Shown here one piece after another: positions 55,914 through 63,177 of a stretch of 64,000 nt of DNA. How positions within the stretch are numbered: position 1 is the stretch's first letter; each line of letters opens with the position of its first letter. This DNA is from JBCDGZ01 sp038750655 (lineage in GTDB: Bacteria > Bacteroidota > Bacteroidia > Chitinophagales > Saprospiraceae). The notes under the pieces are model-generated. The model was not told where the DNA came from. It worked only from the letters and a program-made list of their open reading frames with translations, and made no database searches. Location: contig JBCDGZ010000002.1 of the NCBI GenBank assembly GCA_038750655.1, forward strand, positions 69,209-133,208. Direction: 5' to 3'. Position numbers and translations under genes: made by a program.

Positions 55914-57002
55914 TTATTTGATGACCATCTTTTTACGGGCCAGGTTTTCGCCGTTGGCTTCGATAGCATAAAAATAAACACCGCTGCTCAGGCTCTTGGC
56001 ATTATACTCGACACTACCTCGGCCCGCTTCAATATCAAAAATCTCCAAAACGGAACCTTTCATATCGTAGATCACCAATTGTGCATTATTCATGTTGGCT
56101 GGTAACTCATAATCGATGGTCGTTACGCCGTTAAAAGGATTGGGGCGGTTTTGATTCAGTCCTACTTTCGAAGAAGCCCGAGGGATGCTGCCTACACCAT
56201 TGCGCGCTTCGAGGCGGGCCAACCGCTCTTCCAATTGCTCGATGGTCTGCTGCTGCTCCTTAAGCGCCTCTGTAAGTACAGGAATAATCATGTCGTAATT
56301 CATGACATCATAATCCGCGATTTCTCCTTCTTGGGTGTAAGTGCCTTGTACGGCTTCGGGCATTACTTTTTTAACTTCATCAGCAATAAAGCCATACTGC
56401 AGTCCTTCGTTGAGATTCAATTCTGGACGCTCTTTGGTTTTGTAATTATACCTTACCCCTTCTAACTGATTAACAATTTCCATTGCGCTTGGAATCGCTT
56501 GGATATTCTCTTTCAGGCTCAGGTCCGAAGGTATCCAGTTACCCCCCGTAGCTACCGCAGAACCAAAGACTTGATAGATGACCTTGGCTCCTCCAATAAT
56601 TTGATCATCGAAATATACCGCCAGCGTTTTTCCACATCCGGTGACCGGCCCGTTACCACTGCCGCCAGCATTCTGCTGCTGGATCAGCATAGGAGCCTCG
56701 CTTTCAAAAGACAAGGTTGGTGTTGCTACGCCATCAATGATTTGCAAACCGAGATTTACTGCCTCAAAATCGGTTACTTGCGCCCGAAATCCGTATTGGT
56801 CACAGCCATTGGCCGTAGGGCCAACTACACCGCCAGATTCACCAATTCCCGTGAATTTTCCTAAAGGATCAAAAGTAGAGCTAGTAAAGGGAAAAATTAC
56901 AAAGCTGTTAAGTGAAGTATCAGCAGTTTGAGCAGTTGAAGTAAAGCTAAGCATGATTATACTTAGTACAGTGAACAAAAGGGTTTGAACTTTAACTTTC
57001 AT
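55914..57002 (-). CDS. T9SS-secreted S74/tail-fibre domain protein, array copy 6
   Basis: 362 residues; signal peptide ends TSTAQ. The N-terminal domain is the most divergent (NSFVIFPFTSSTFDPLGKFTGIGESGGVVGPTANGCDQYGFRAQV). The chaperone domain is of a second type, PSDLSLKENIQAIPSAMEIVNQLEGVRYNYKTKERPELNLNEGLQYGFIADEVKKVMPEAVQGTY, with a short coiled coil (QQQTIEQLEERLARLEARNG) and a sorting domain in which NMNNAQLVIYDMKGSVLEIFD replaces the sequence of copies 2-5. Pairs with copy 7 in this half. Confidence 0.86.
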   Translation of the reverse strand: MKVKVQTLLFTVLSIIMLSFTSTAQTADTSLNSFVIFPFTSSTFDPLGKFTGIGESGGVVGPTANGCDQYGFRAQVTDFEAVNLGLQIIDGVATPTLSFESEAPMLIQQQNAGGSGNGPVTGCGKTLAVYFDDQIIGGAKVIYQVFGSAVATGGNWIPSDLSLKENIQAIPSAMEIVNQLEGVRYNYKTKERPELNLNEGLQYGFIADEVKKVMPEAVQGTYTQEGEIADYDVMNYDMIIPVLTEALKEQQQTIEQLEERLARLEARNGVGSIPRASSKVGLNQNRPNPFNGVTTIDYELPANMNNAQLVIYDMKGSVLEIFDIEAGRGSVEYNAKSLSSGVYFYAIEANGENLARKKMVIK

Positions 57003-57041
57003 TTTTAAAAAGGTTTACTAGGTTAAAAAATAGTAGTGCAG

Positions 57042-57061
57042 CCTTGTCCCGGGAATAAAGG
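57042..57061. promoter_or_regulatory. Palindromic element upstream of array copy 6
   Basis: CCTTGTCCCGGGAATAAAGG, one base from the copy 4 site. No such site was found upstream of copy 7. Confidence 0.5.
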
Positions 57062-57325
57062 CCGTACAAGTTTAGTGCATAGGTCGAGTAGGACCTAAAG
57101 CATCCAATATTTTGAATTATGTTTGTTACTAACTATTCGAAAGATATTGACAATAATGTCTTGAGGTAATGTTGAATTTACCCTTGAATAGTTAATCTTA
57201 TAGAGAAGGAGCTTATAAAAAGAATGTAGTGTGGATTTGTATCTATTTGTAAGGCGATTCCTAATTTACGGAAAAAATAATATAGATGCAATAGCGATCA
57301 TTTGTTAAAATAAATCTATTAAAAA

Positions 57326-57358
57326 AGTGTAACTCCAACTGTTCGTTGAAGTTCCACT
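57326..57358 (-). terminator. Imperfect hairpin after array copy 7
   Basis: AGTGTAACT (57326-57334) pairs with AGTTCCACT (57350-57358) with one mismatch; TTTTTTAATAGATTTATTTT follows on the minus strand. Confidence 0.55.
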
Positions 57359-57383
57359 CTTAAAAAGGTCTAAGCTATTTGTT

Positions 57384-58460
57384 TTATTTGATTACCATCT
57401 TTTTGCGAGCCAGATTTTCGCCGTTAGCTTCGATAGAATAAAAATAAACACCGCTGCTCAGGCTCTTGGCATTGTACTCGACACTGCCTCGACCAGCTTC
57501 AATATCAAAAATCTCCAAAACGGAACCTTTCATATCGTAGATCACCAGCTGTGCATTATTCATGTTGGCTGGTAAATCATAATCGATGGTCGTTACGCCG
57601 TTAAAAGGATTGGGGCGATTCTGGTTCAGCCCCACTCTTGAGGAAGCCTTAGGGTTACTGCCTACGCCATTACGCGCTTCGAGGCGGGCCAGCCGCTCTT
57701 CCAATTGTTCGATGGTCTTCTGCTGCTCTTTAAGCGCCTCTGTAAGTACGGGGATAATCATGTCGTAATTCATGACATCATAATCCGCGATTTCTCCTTC
57801 TCTATCGTAGGTTCCTTGTACGGCTTCGGGCATTACTTTTTTAACTTCATCAGCAATAAAGCCATACTGCATCCCTTCGTTGAGATTCAATTCTGGGCGC
57901 TCTTTCGTTTTGTAATTATACGTTACCCCTTCCAACTGATTAACAATTTCCATTGCGCTTGGAATCGCTTGGATATTCTCTTTCAAGCTCAGATCTGAAG
58001 GTATCCAGGTACCGCCCGAAGCTACCGCAGAACCGAAGACTTCATAAACTACATTAGGGCCAGGAGCCAAACCATCAAAATACCAAGCCAGGATTTTTCC
58101 ACATCCGGTGACGGGTCCACTACCAGGACCAGCTGCATTTTGCTGTTCAATAGCAAATGGTAATCCCCGAAAACTCAGCGTTGGCAGATTGACCGTACCT
58201 AAGCTTTGCATGCCAAGATTCACAGAGTTCAGCGAATCCGTCTGAGCGCGAAAACCATACAAGTCGCAGCCTGTTGGTGTCGGCCCAGGCACTCCACCGG
58301 ATTCTCCCAATGAGGTAAATTTACCATTGAGATTAAAAGGACCAGTTGGTGGATAGTTTCCTAAATTATTAGTTGCAATCAGCTGCGCTTCGGCAGCAAA
58401 TAAAAACAGTACACCCATTAGGGTAAGTAAAAAAGATTTGAATTTAGATGTCATCATCAT
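57384..58460 (-). CDS. T9SS-secreted S74/tail-fibre domain protein, array copy 7
   Basis: 358 residues; signal peptide ends AAEAQ. A mosaic: the N-terminal domain starts LIATNNLGNYPPTGPFNLNGKF, as in copy 1, while the chaperone (PSDLSLKENIQAIPSAMEIVNQLEGVTYNYKT), coiled coil and sorting domain nearly duplicate copy 6. It is the first array gene in transcription order and lacks the upstream palindrome, so it may be regulated differently. Confidence 0.86.
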   Translation of the reverse strand: MMMTSKFKSFLLTLMGVLFLFAAEAQLIATNNLGNYPPTGPFNLNGKFTSLGESGGVPGPTPTGCDLYGFRAQTDSLNSVNLGMQSLGTVNLPTLSFRGLPFAIEQQNAAGPGSGPVTGCGKILAWYFDGLAPGPNVVYEVFGSAVASGGTWIPSDLSLKENIQAIPSAMEIVNQLEGVTYNYKTKERPELNLNEGMQYGFIADEVKKVMPEAVQGTYDREGEIADYDVMNYDMIIPVLTEALKEQQKTIEQLEERLARLEARNGVGSNPKASSRVGLNQNRPNPFNGVTTIDYDLPANMNNAQLVIYDMKGSVLEIFDIEAGRGSVEYNAKSLSSGVYFYSIEANGENLARKKMVIK

Positions 58461-58861
58461 ACTAGGTTTTTTAGATTAAAAATTAGAATTCCAGTCTTCC
58501 AGATCGTCGAAGCGTTCTGAAAGAAAAAAGGCAGGTGGTACCATGAGATCGCGATTCTCAAAATACCTATATTACTCTTGCCGCAGACATAGAGATCAAT
58601 GGATAAAATACTGCTCGTTGCTTAGACTAAAAGAAAAAAAAGAGTGGAATGGATGAAAGTAAAATGAAGAGGATAACATTATTGGAAATGAAACTAAGTG
58701 CTGTGTCCGACTGTCCTGAATGGATGTACAATATACAAAAAAGAAGAGAGAATTGCAATGACCAATGGCCACAAAAATTAATCCTGCTCCGGATAGAAAC
58801 CCAATGGAGCAGGATTGTAAAAGTCATGACTAACGTTTAGTCTTCAACTATTGGAAGGCGG
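58461..58861. other. Intergenic region without a gene
   Basis: 401 bases between the array and the RiPP-type locus. Two short open frames (58649-58840 plus; 58627-58827 minus) are antisense to each other and share no family features; the terminator at 58780-58816 lies inside both. Nothing else was recognised. Confidence 0.5.
58780..58816 (-). terminator. Terminator of the RiPP-type operon
   Basis: AATCCTGCTCC (58780-58790) and GGAGCAGGATT (58806-58816) form a perfect 11-bp stem with a 15-base loop. On the minus strand AATTTTTG follows, 46 bases after the stop of the HhH protein gene, so this is the likely end of the operon. Confidence 0.8.
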
Positions 58862-59536
58862 TTATTTTCCTCCCATTAATTCATCTTGTAATTTTTTCAA
58901 TTGTTTCCACTTGCCTGCGGCAGCCAACCGGGCCTGTTTAGCCCAAGTTTTTGGATCGTGGATCGCGTAACGCTTGCCCGCCGCCTTCAGTATTCCTCGT
59001 AGCCGAGGCAGTCGCGTCTTAGACAGCTCGGCGAAGGTAATGATACCTTCGGCCCGCAGCAGCTTTTCAATCTTGGGGCCAATCCCCTCGATCTTCTTTA
59101 GGTCATCAGTTGCTGGCCCCACTGCTGGCGGCTGGGGCTGGGGAACTGCTGGCGGTGGTGGTGGAGTCGGAAGCGGCGCCCGCGGCGCAACCGGACAGCC
59201 AATCAAAGTGGGCGGCGGCGCATCAAGATTCTGCGGACAAGTCGCCGTATTCGGCAGACACATCGGCATCGTCGGACAACTCAGCTGGGTCGGCACACAG
59301 CCGATCAGCGATGGACAGGTGTTGGTGACAGCCGGTACAGCCATTGCGGGAGGTGCCGCCTGATGAACAGGTGGACACAAAAACGTAGGGTAGTACGTCG
59401 CATGAGCCGTATTAAAAGGCATTGCATATTGCGGATAGATAGCAACAGCTGGAGCCGAGGCCATCGGAAGGTAATACTGGGGCAGACAGTAAACAGATAG
59501 AGTGATGGTATAGGGGTTCATCTTCTTATTTATCAA
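58862..59536 (-). CDS. Cys/Thr/Pro-rich protein fused to a helix-hairpin-helix domain
   Basis: 224 residues (start 59536, or ATG 59521). Residues 1-142 are low-complexity: Pro/Ala/Thr-rich with eight Cys at 17, 54, 74, 80, 87, 93, 100 and 114, in units such as NTCPSLIGC and CPTMPMC that match the CPTVAPMC repeats of the precursor-like gene at 63178. A run of prolines (~121-138) leads to a helix-hairpin-helix pair (~144-215, DLKKIEGIGPKIEKLLRAEGIITFAEL), a DUF4332/L21-type fold that binds DNA or protein. No signal peptide. It lies 18 bp after the LanC gene. It may be a second substrate, or a carrier linking the product to a partner. Confidence 0.7.
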   Translation of the reverse strand: MINKKMNPYTITLSVYCLPQYYLPMASAPAVAIYPQYAMPFNTAHATYYPTFLCPPVHQAAPPAMAVPAVTNTCPSLIGCVPTQLSCPTMPMCLPNTATCPQNLDAPPPTLIGCPVAPRAPLPTPPPPPAVPQPQPPAVGPATDDLKKIEGIGPKIEKLLRAEGIITFAELSKTRLPRLRGILKAAGKRYAIHDPKTWAKQARLAAAGKWKQLKKLQDELMGGK

Positions 59537-59554
59537 GTGTGTTGGTAATGAGGT

Positions 59555-60826
59555 TTACAGTAGCATTATACTCTTGTATTTTTCGGGACGCGCCAGGCGC
59601 AGATAGAAGTAGCCTGTTCCGGCGATACCCAGGAGAAGGCCAGGTGTGAAATCCATACCGGGGGAAGCCCCGGTGGGGTCGTTCACGCCGCTAGGCCAAG
59701 CTAGGCCCGTATTGCCGTAGCGATTGATCCCCAAAGTACCAACCTGTTGAGCCACCTGAAGGTATTCCGACTTACCCAATCGTTGACCGCCAGTAATCAG
59801 GATGTCGGCATTGCCCGCCAAGCCGTGGCAGAGCGAAAAGTTGGTCGCCTGATTATGATTGGTCAAACCGCCGTAGACGCCGCGATGCGTAGTCATCAGC
59901 GCCACCTCCGCCTCCTGACGGAAGCTGGCGTCGCCAGTGATCTCAAAGGCGCGGAGGCGAGACAGCGCAATCCCCGGCGCACCGTGACACCAAGCATCGC
60001 CACACGTCACTGGCGCTCCCGGTGCTGCTCCCCCTTGATCTCGAAGGTCTGGCCAGTTTTGCTGCTGTGGTTTGTAATGCTGACGCTCGTAGTTGAAGCC
60101 ATACATCGCAGCAGTATAGTAACTATTGTCTTTGGTAACGTGATACAATTCCAACAGCGCCAAGGCCATTCCCGCAGCACCGTGCGAGTAGCCCGTCAGC
60201 CCCTGCTGGCCTTCCATTGCACTCCAACTCCAACTACTGCCAGTGGACTTATTGGCTTTTTCGATGAGAAAATTCCCGCAGCGAACCGCCGCCTTGAGAA
60301 TAACTTGGTTGCCGGATTGTAGGTAGTGCTTGAGCAGTACAGGAATTGCGCCGGCGACACCGCCAATCAGATCGATTTCAAAATCCTGTATGTCTTTACT
60401 GCAAATCAAAAAGAGTTGATCCCAGCCTACTTTACTCCAATCCTTACGATTCATCAAATCGCCAATAGTAATCAGCGTACTGGCAACGCCCAGCTTACCG
60501 CCGAAGTAGGAATAGTTACTCGGTAGCTTATCCTCGCTGTTTAGAATTTGGTTGACTGCTCCTTCCAGTGTTTCCTTAATAATCTCATCTTTGGTCTCTT
60601 GGTATAAGTGAGCCAGAAAAAAAGCGATACCCGCTGTGCCATTATAGACATCCGTAAGAAAAGTTTTGTGGGCAATTTGATATTGTTCGTTGATGACTTC
60701 CAGACCAGTGCCCAGCCAGTTGCAAGAGTCGCCATCCCAGATCGCTTCGCGCGCCAGGTAGCTACCGATCTCAAAAGCCGTATCGACAAATTGTTGGGTA
60801 TCCGTTGTGGTGAGTGTATCGTTCAT
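59555..60826 (-). CDS. LanC-like lanthionine cyclase
   Basis: 423 residues of the LanC alpha/alpha toroid. The three zinc ligands are present: Cys280 (AWCHGAPG), Cys333 and His334 (LCHGLAGN). His215 in GYSHGAAG and Asp152 in DLIGGVAG match the other conserved catalytic positions of LanC enzymes. It activates Cys thiols for Michael addition to dehydroalanine or dehydrobutyrine, forming lanthionine or methyllanthionine rings. It follows the HopA1-like gene by 11 bp, so the cyclisation step is encoded with the dehydratase genes. Confidence 0.9.
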   Translation of the reverse strand: MNDTLTTTDTQQFVDTAFEIGSYLAREAIWDGDSCNWLGTGLEVINEQYQIAHKTFLTDVYNGTAGIAFFLAHLYQETKDEIIKETLEGAVNQILNSEDKLPSNYSYFGGKLGVASTLITIGDLMNRKDWSKVGWDQLFLICSKDIQDFEIDLIGGVAGAIPVLLKHYLQSGNQVILKAAVRCGNFLIEKANKSTGSSWSWSAMEGQQGLTGYSHGAAGMALALLELYHVTKDNSYYTAAMYGFNYERQHYKPQQQNWPDLRDQGGAAPGAPVTCGDAWCHGAPGIALSRLRAFEITGDASFRQEAEVALMTTHRGVYGGLTNHNQATNFSLCHGLAGNADILITGGQRLGKSEYLQVAQQVGTLGINRYGNTGLAWPSGVNDPTGASPGMDFTPGLLLGIAGTGYFYLRLARPEKYKSIMLL

Positions 60827-60837
60827 TGTCTCTAGAT

Positions 60838-61917
60838 TTAATTGGGTTGAAGAATGGTGAAATCATAAGGGAACTGCGAATTGGATTTGAGAAAAATCCG
60901 ATTGGCTTCGAGGCCCTTATTTTTGAGATAGCGCAAGATTTCGGTACGGCGAGCTTTGCCATCGCCTAGTTTTTTCTGATAAGCATTGACAATGCCCTGC
61001 GCTAATGCCGTACAACGACTCATGCCAAAACTCTGGCCATTACCCGGATCTTCGGCGAAGGAAACGCCGGGACGCAGCTTCCGAGAAAACAAGGGTACCT
61101 CCGTTTTAAGATGAGGAGCAATCTGATCCAGAATTGGCTTGAGTAAACGAGTACCAATCTTAAACTGCGCTTTATTCAGATACAATACCGCCGAATCTGT
61201 ACGATTGTATAAATCAGGATGATTAAGGCATTTGAACAGAAAAGGAACTTTGTATTTATTAAAAGCTGTAGTGATCGCTTCAATCAGTGGCGCTGCTCCT
61301 TCTCCTTTTAAGTTGAAATAAAAACGAATGAACTCTGCCTCTTGCGGCATCAGCGCCTGACTGTACACATGATAAAAAACAGGCTGTACTTCTTTGTTCT
61401 CCTTTTTGATCAGGATGTGTACCATCGTTCCTACATTGAGTTTTGTATCACTCTGATTGGCAAACTGAAAACCCATAGGCGTCAAGTTCCGGTAAGCCCC
61501 ATTCTTTTGCACAAAAGAATTGCCGTTCGCATCCACTGCATAAACCGACCAATAGTAGTCGTAGCCATCAACGGTTTTATTCGCAGCGCTGAGGGTTTGC
61601 ATAAACGCCTCCCGATCATCTTTCGACGGCATATTTTCTAGTTGACTGCTTTTCTCCAAACCTGCCTCACCAGAGGTTCCCTGGCAGTAGAAAACATTGT
61701 AGATAGATCCAGCCAATTGATTGGTCAGATTAACTTTCATCTGATCCTCATCACCAAGGTTTTGTCCGAAGTTATGGAGCGGTTGGTTCCATTGGGTGTA
61801 GGGTTGCTGATGCTTGACCGGAATAGGTTTGTTAAAGATCGAAAAAGAATAATCGTCTTTGATTTCAATAGCATCAACAATGGATTCTATATCTTTTAAA
61901 TGGCCGTTGCTTTTCAT
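60838..61917 (-). CDS. HopA1-family protein, probable phospho-Ser/Thr lyase (LanY-type)
   Basis: 359 residues with HopA1 family features: FIRFYFNLKG (~197-205), RTDSAVLYL (239-247), RPGVSFAEDPGNGQSFGMSRCTALAQGI (282-309). HopA1-like proteins of class V lanthipeptide loci eliminate phosphate from phospho-Ser/Thr to give dehydro amino acids. Its ATG overlaps the kinase stop by 4 bp (ATGA at 61917-61914), so the two are translationally coupled, as expected for a split dehydratase. The lyase role is inferred from family and context. Confidence 0.85.
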   Translation of the reverse strand: MKSNGHLKDIESIVDAIEIKDDYSFSIFNKPIPVKHQQPYTQWNQPLHNFGQNLGDEDQMKVNLTNQLAGSIYNVFYCQGTSGEAGLEKSSQLENMPSKDDREAFMQTLSAANKTVDGYDYYWSVYAVDANGNSFVQKNGAYRNLTPMGFQFANQSDTKLNVGTMVHILIKKENKEVQPVFYHVYSQALMPQEAEFIRFYFNLKGEGAAPLIEAITTAFNKYKVPFLFKCLNHPDLYNRTDSAVLYLNKAQFKIGTRLLKPILDQIAPHLKTEVPLFSRKLRPGVSFAEDPGNGQSFGMSRCTALAQGIVNAYQKKLGDGKARRTEILRYLKNKGLEANRIFLKSNSQFPYDFTILQPN

Positions 61918-63029
61918 GATTTCACTGTTTTTTGTTCGGTTAACTGATTGAAAATTTCGGCGGCCTTCTCCAATACCAGATAGCTGGCTTGTAAAATCAT
62001 GGTCGCATTGGGTTGAATTTGCGGCTGCATCATATTCTGCTCCACCGCCGATTGGATCAGGCGTACCCCCGTGTAGTCGATGGTCTTCTTAAGGGCTTGC
62101 TCGGCAGGCTCCTGTCTGGCCTTACGCTTCTTGAGGTACTGATTCCAGAAACGTATAATCGTAGGCCAGGCCTCCTGCAAGTCTGCCAGGCTGCTCACCT
62201 GATAAGGAGCAAAAGCGGCATTAGGATTCTGCTGTTGTTTCTTCAAAACCAGGGTGGTAATAATGGCGGCAAAAATCCCGGCAATATCCCAAAGTGGATC
62301 GCCAATGTCAGCAATTTCCCAGTCGATTAATTTCAATTTAGGTTTATCGTTCGGAGAAGCGACGAGAATATTCATCCACTTGATGTCGCCGTGAATCAAG
62401 CTGGTCGTCTTCCAGTTTTCCTTAATCGGCCCAACCAATTTTCTAAAGCCTTCATTGTTGGCCACCAAACTGAACACAGGATTGGGATTGGAGGAGTTGG
62501 TCATTTGCTGGAAGGTTTGCGCAGGCATATCCATCAGGTTCAGCACCCAAGGTACCTGCTTAGGGAAGAATTGTACGGAGCGGAGGGACTTGACTTTTTC
62601 GCTCAAATTAAACTGATACGAAGCCATCATCTGCGCCAACTGATCGATAAAATGCGCGGGCAGCTCCCCGGCAGATTGCACAACATACTCAAGGCTTTTG
62701 GCATCGCTCAGGTACTCCGTAATCAATACCTGATGCTCCGTATCGTAACCGAAATATTCAGGAACATATTTATTCAGTGCCCTGAAGGCTGGCTCATTTT
62801 TAATCAGCCACAAACAGGTCGCATCCTTTTGCAGGACATAGGTATTATTCTGATCAAAGTTATTGAGCTGTTTGATGAATAAGCCCTTAGCCTTTTTCCG
62901 GGCCACCCGAAAGATGCTATTGCGGGTTTGGATTTGCGAGACCATATAGTCGCCACTCACCAGCGACTTAGCATCGATCAATCCTTTTCCCAACAAAAAA
63001 TGGTGTAGGTTTTTTAACGTTAATCTCAT
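61914..63029 (-). CDS. APH-like kinase, probable LanK-type Ser/Thr phosphorylating enzyme
   Basis: 371 residues of the aminoglycoside-phosphotransferase kinase fold. Lys53 (FIKQL) is a candidate ATP lysine; the catalytic loop is HGDIKWMN (Asp215, Asn220) and the metal Asp236 is in IDWE. The C-terminal helical part (~245-371) is long. With HopA1 next to it, it most likely phosphorylates Ser/Thr of the precursor in class V lanthipeptide fashion; an antibiotic-resistance role is unlikely here. Confidence 0.85.
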   Translation of the reverse strand: MRLTLKNLHHFLLGKGLIDAKSLVSGDYMVSQIQTRNSIFRVARKKAKGLFIKQLNNFDQNNTYVLQKDATCLWLIKNEPAFRALNKYVPEYFGYDTEHQVLITEYLSDAKSLEYVVQSAGELPAHFIDQLAQMMASYQFNLSEKVKSLRSVQFFPKQVPWVLNLMDMPAQTFQQMTNSSNPNPVFSLVANNEGFRKLVGPIKENWKTTSLIHGDIKWMNILVASPNDKPKLKLIDWEIADIGDPLWDIAGIFAAIITTLVLKKQQQNPNAAFAPYQVSSLADLQEAWPTIIRFWNQYLKKRKARQEPAEQALKKTIDYTGVRLIQSAVEQNMMQPQIQPNATMILQASYLVLEKAAEIFNQLTEQKTVKS

Positions 63030-63099
63030 GACTTTTAAAAATTGATTTTAATAATCGTTAGTCTTATTTCTTAAAAACATATTCTCAGAACTAGAGGGA

Positions 63100-63128
63100 A
63101 CAGGTGGCGACGAAAAGCCGCCACCTGT
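63100..63128 (-). terminator. Strong hairpin between precursor and kinase genes
   Basis: ACAGGTGGCG (63100-63109) pairs with CGCCACCTGT (63119-63128), a perfect 10-bp GC-rich stem with a nine-base loop, 49 bases after the precursor stop. No T-run follows on the minus strand (TCCCTCTAG), so it may be an mRNA 3'-end stabiliser or partial terminator that keeps the precursor in excess over its enzymes. Confidence 0.6.
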
Positions 63129-63177
63129 CTAACCTCATCTAAATTGCTGTAGTATTTTCAACATTTCGGCAGCACTG

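Larger units (their letters stand above)
57003..57383. other. Intergenic region of array copies 6 and 7
   Basis: 381 bases holding the palindromic element 57042-57061 and the imperfect hairpin 57326-57358 that ends copy 7. The middle has blocks shared with the copy 4 and 5 cassettes (GGTAATGTTGAATTTACCCTTG, AATAGTTAATC) but is diverged. No coding sequence. Confidence 0.6.

Noticed and set aside
48356..58460. Prophage, because of tail-fibre S74 domains
   Set aside because: No capsid, tail, terminase, integrase or lysis genes are present, and every copy has a signal peptide and T9SS sorting domain.
58627..58840. Two opposite short open frames after the array
   Set aside because: They are antisense to one another, have no family features, and contain the operon terminator at 58780-58816.
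61914..63029. Aminoglycoside resistance kinase
   Set aside because: Only the fold and HGD/DWE motifs match. Overlap with HopA1 and closeness to LanC point to RiPP modification.
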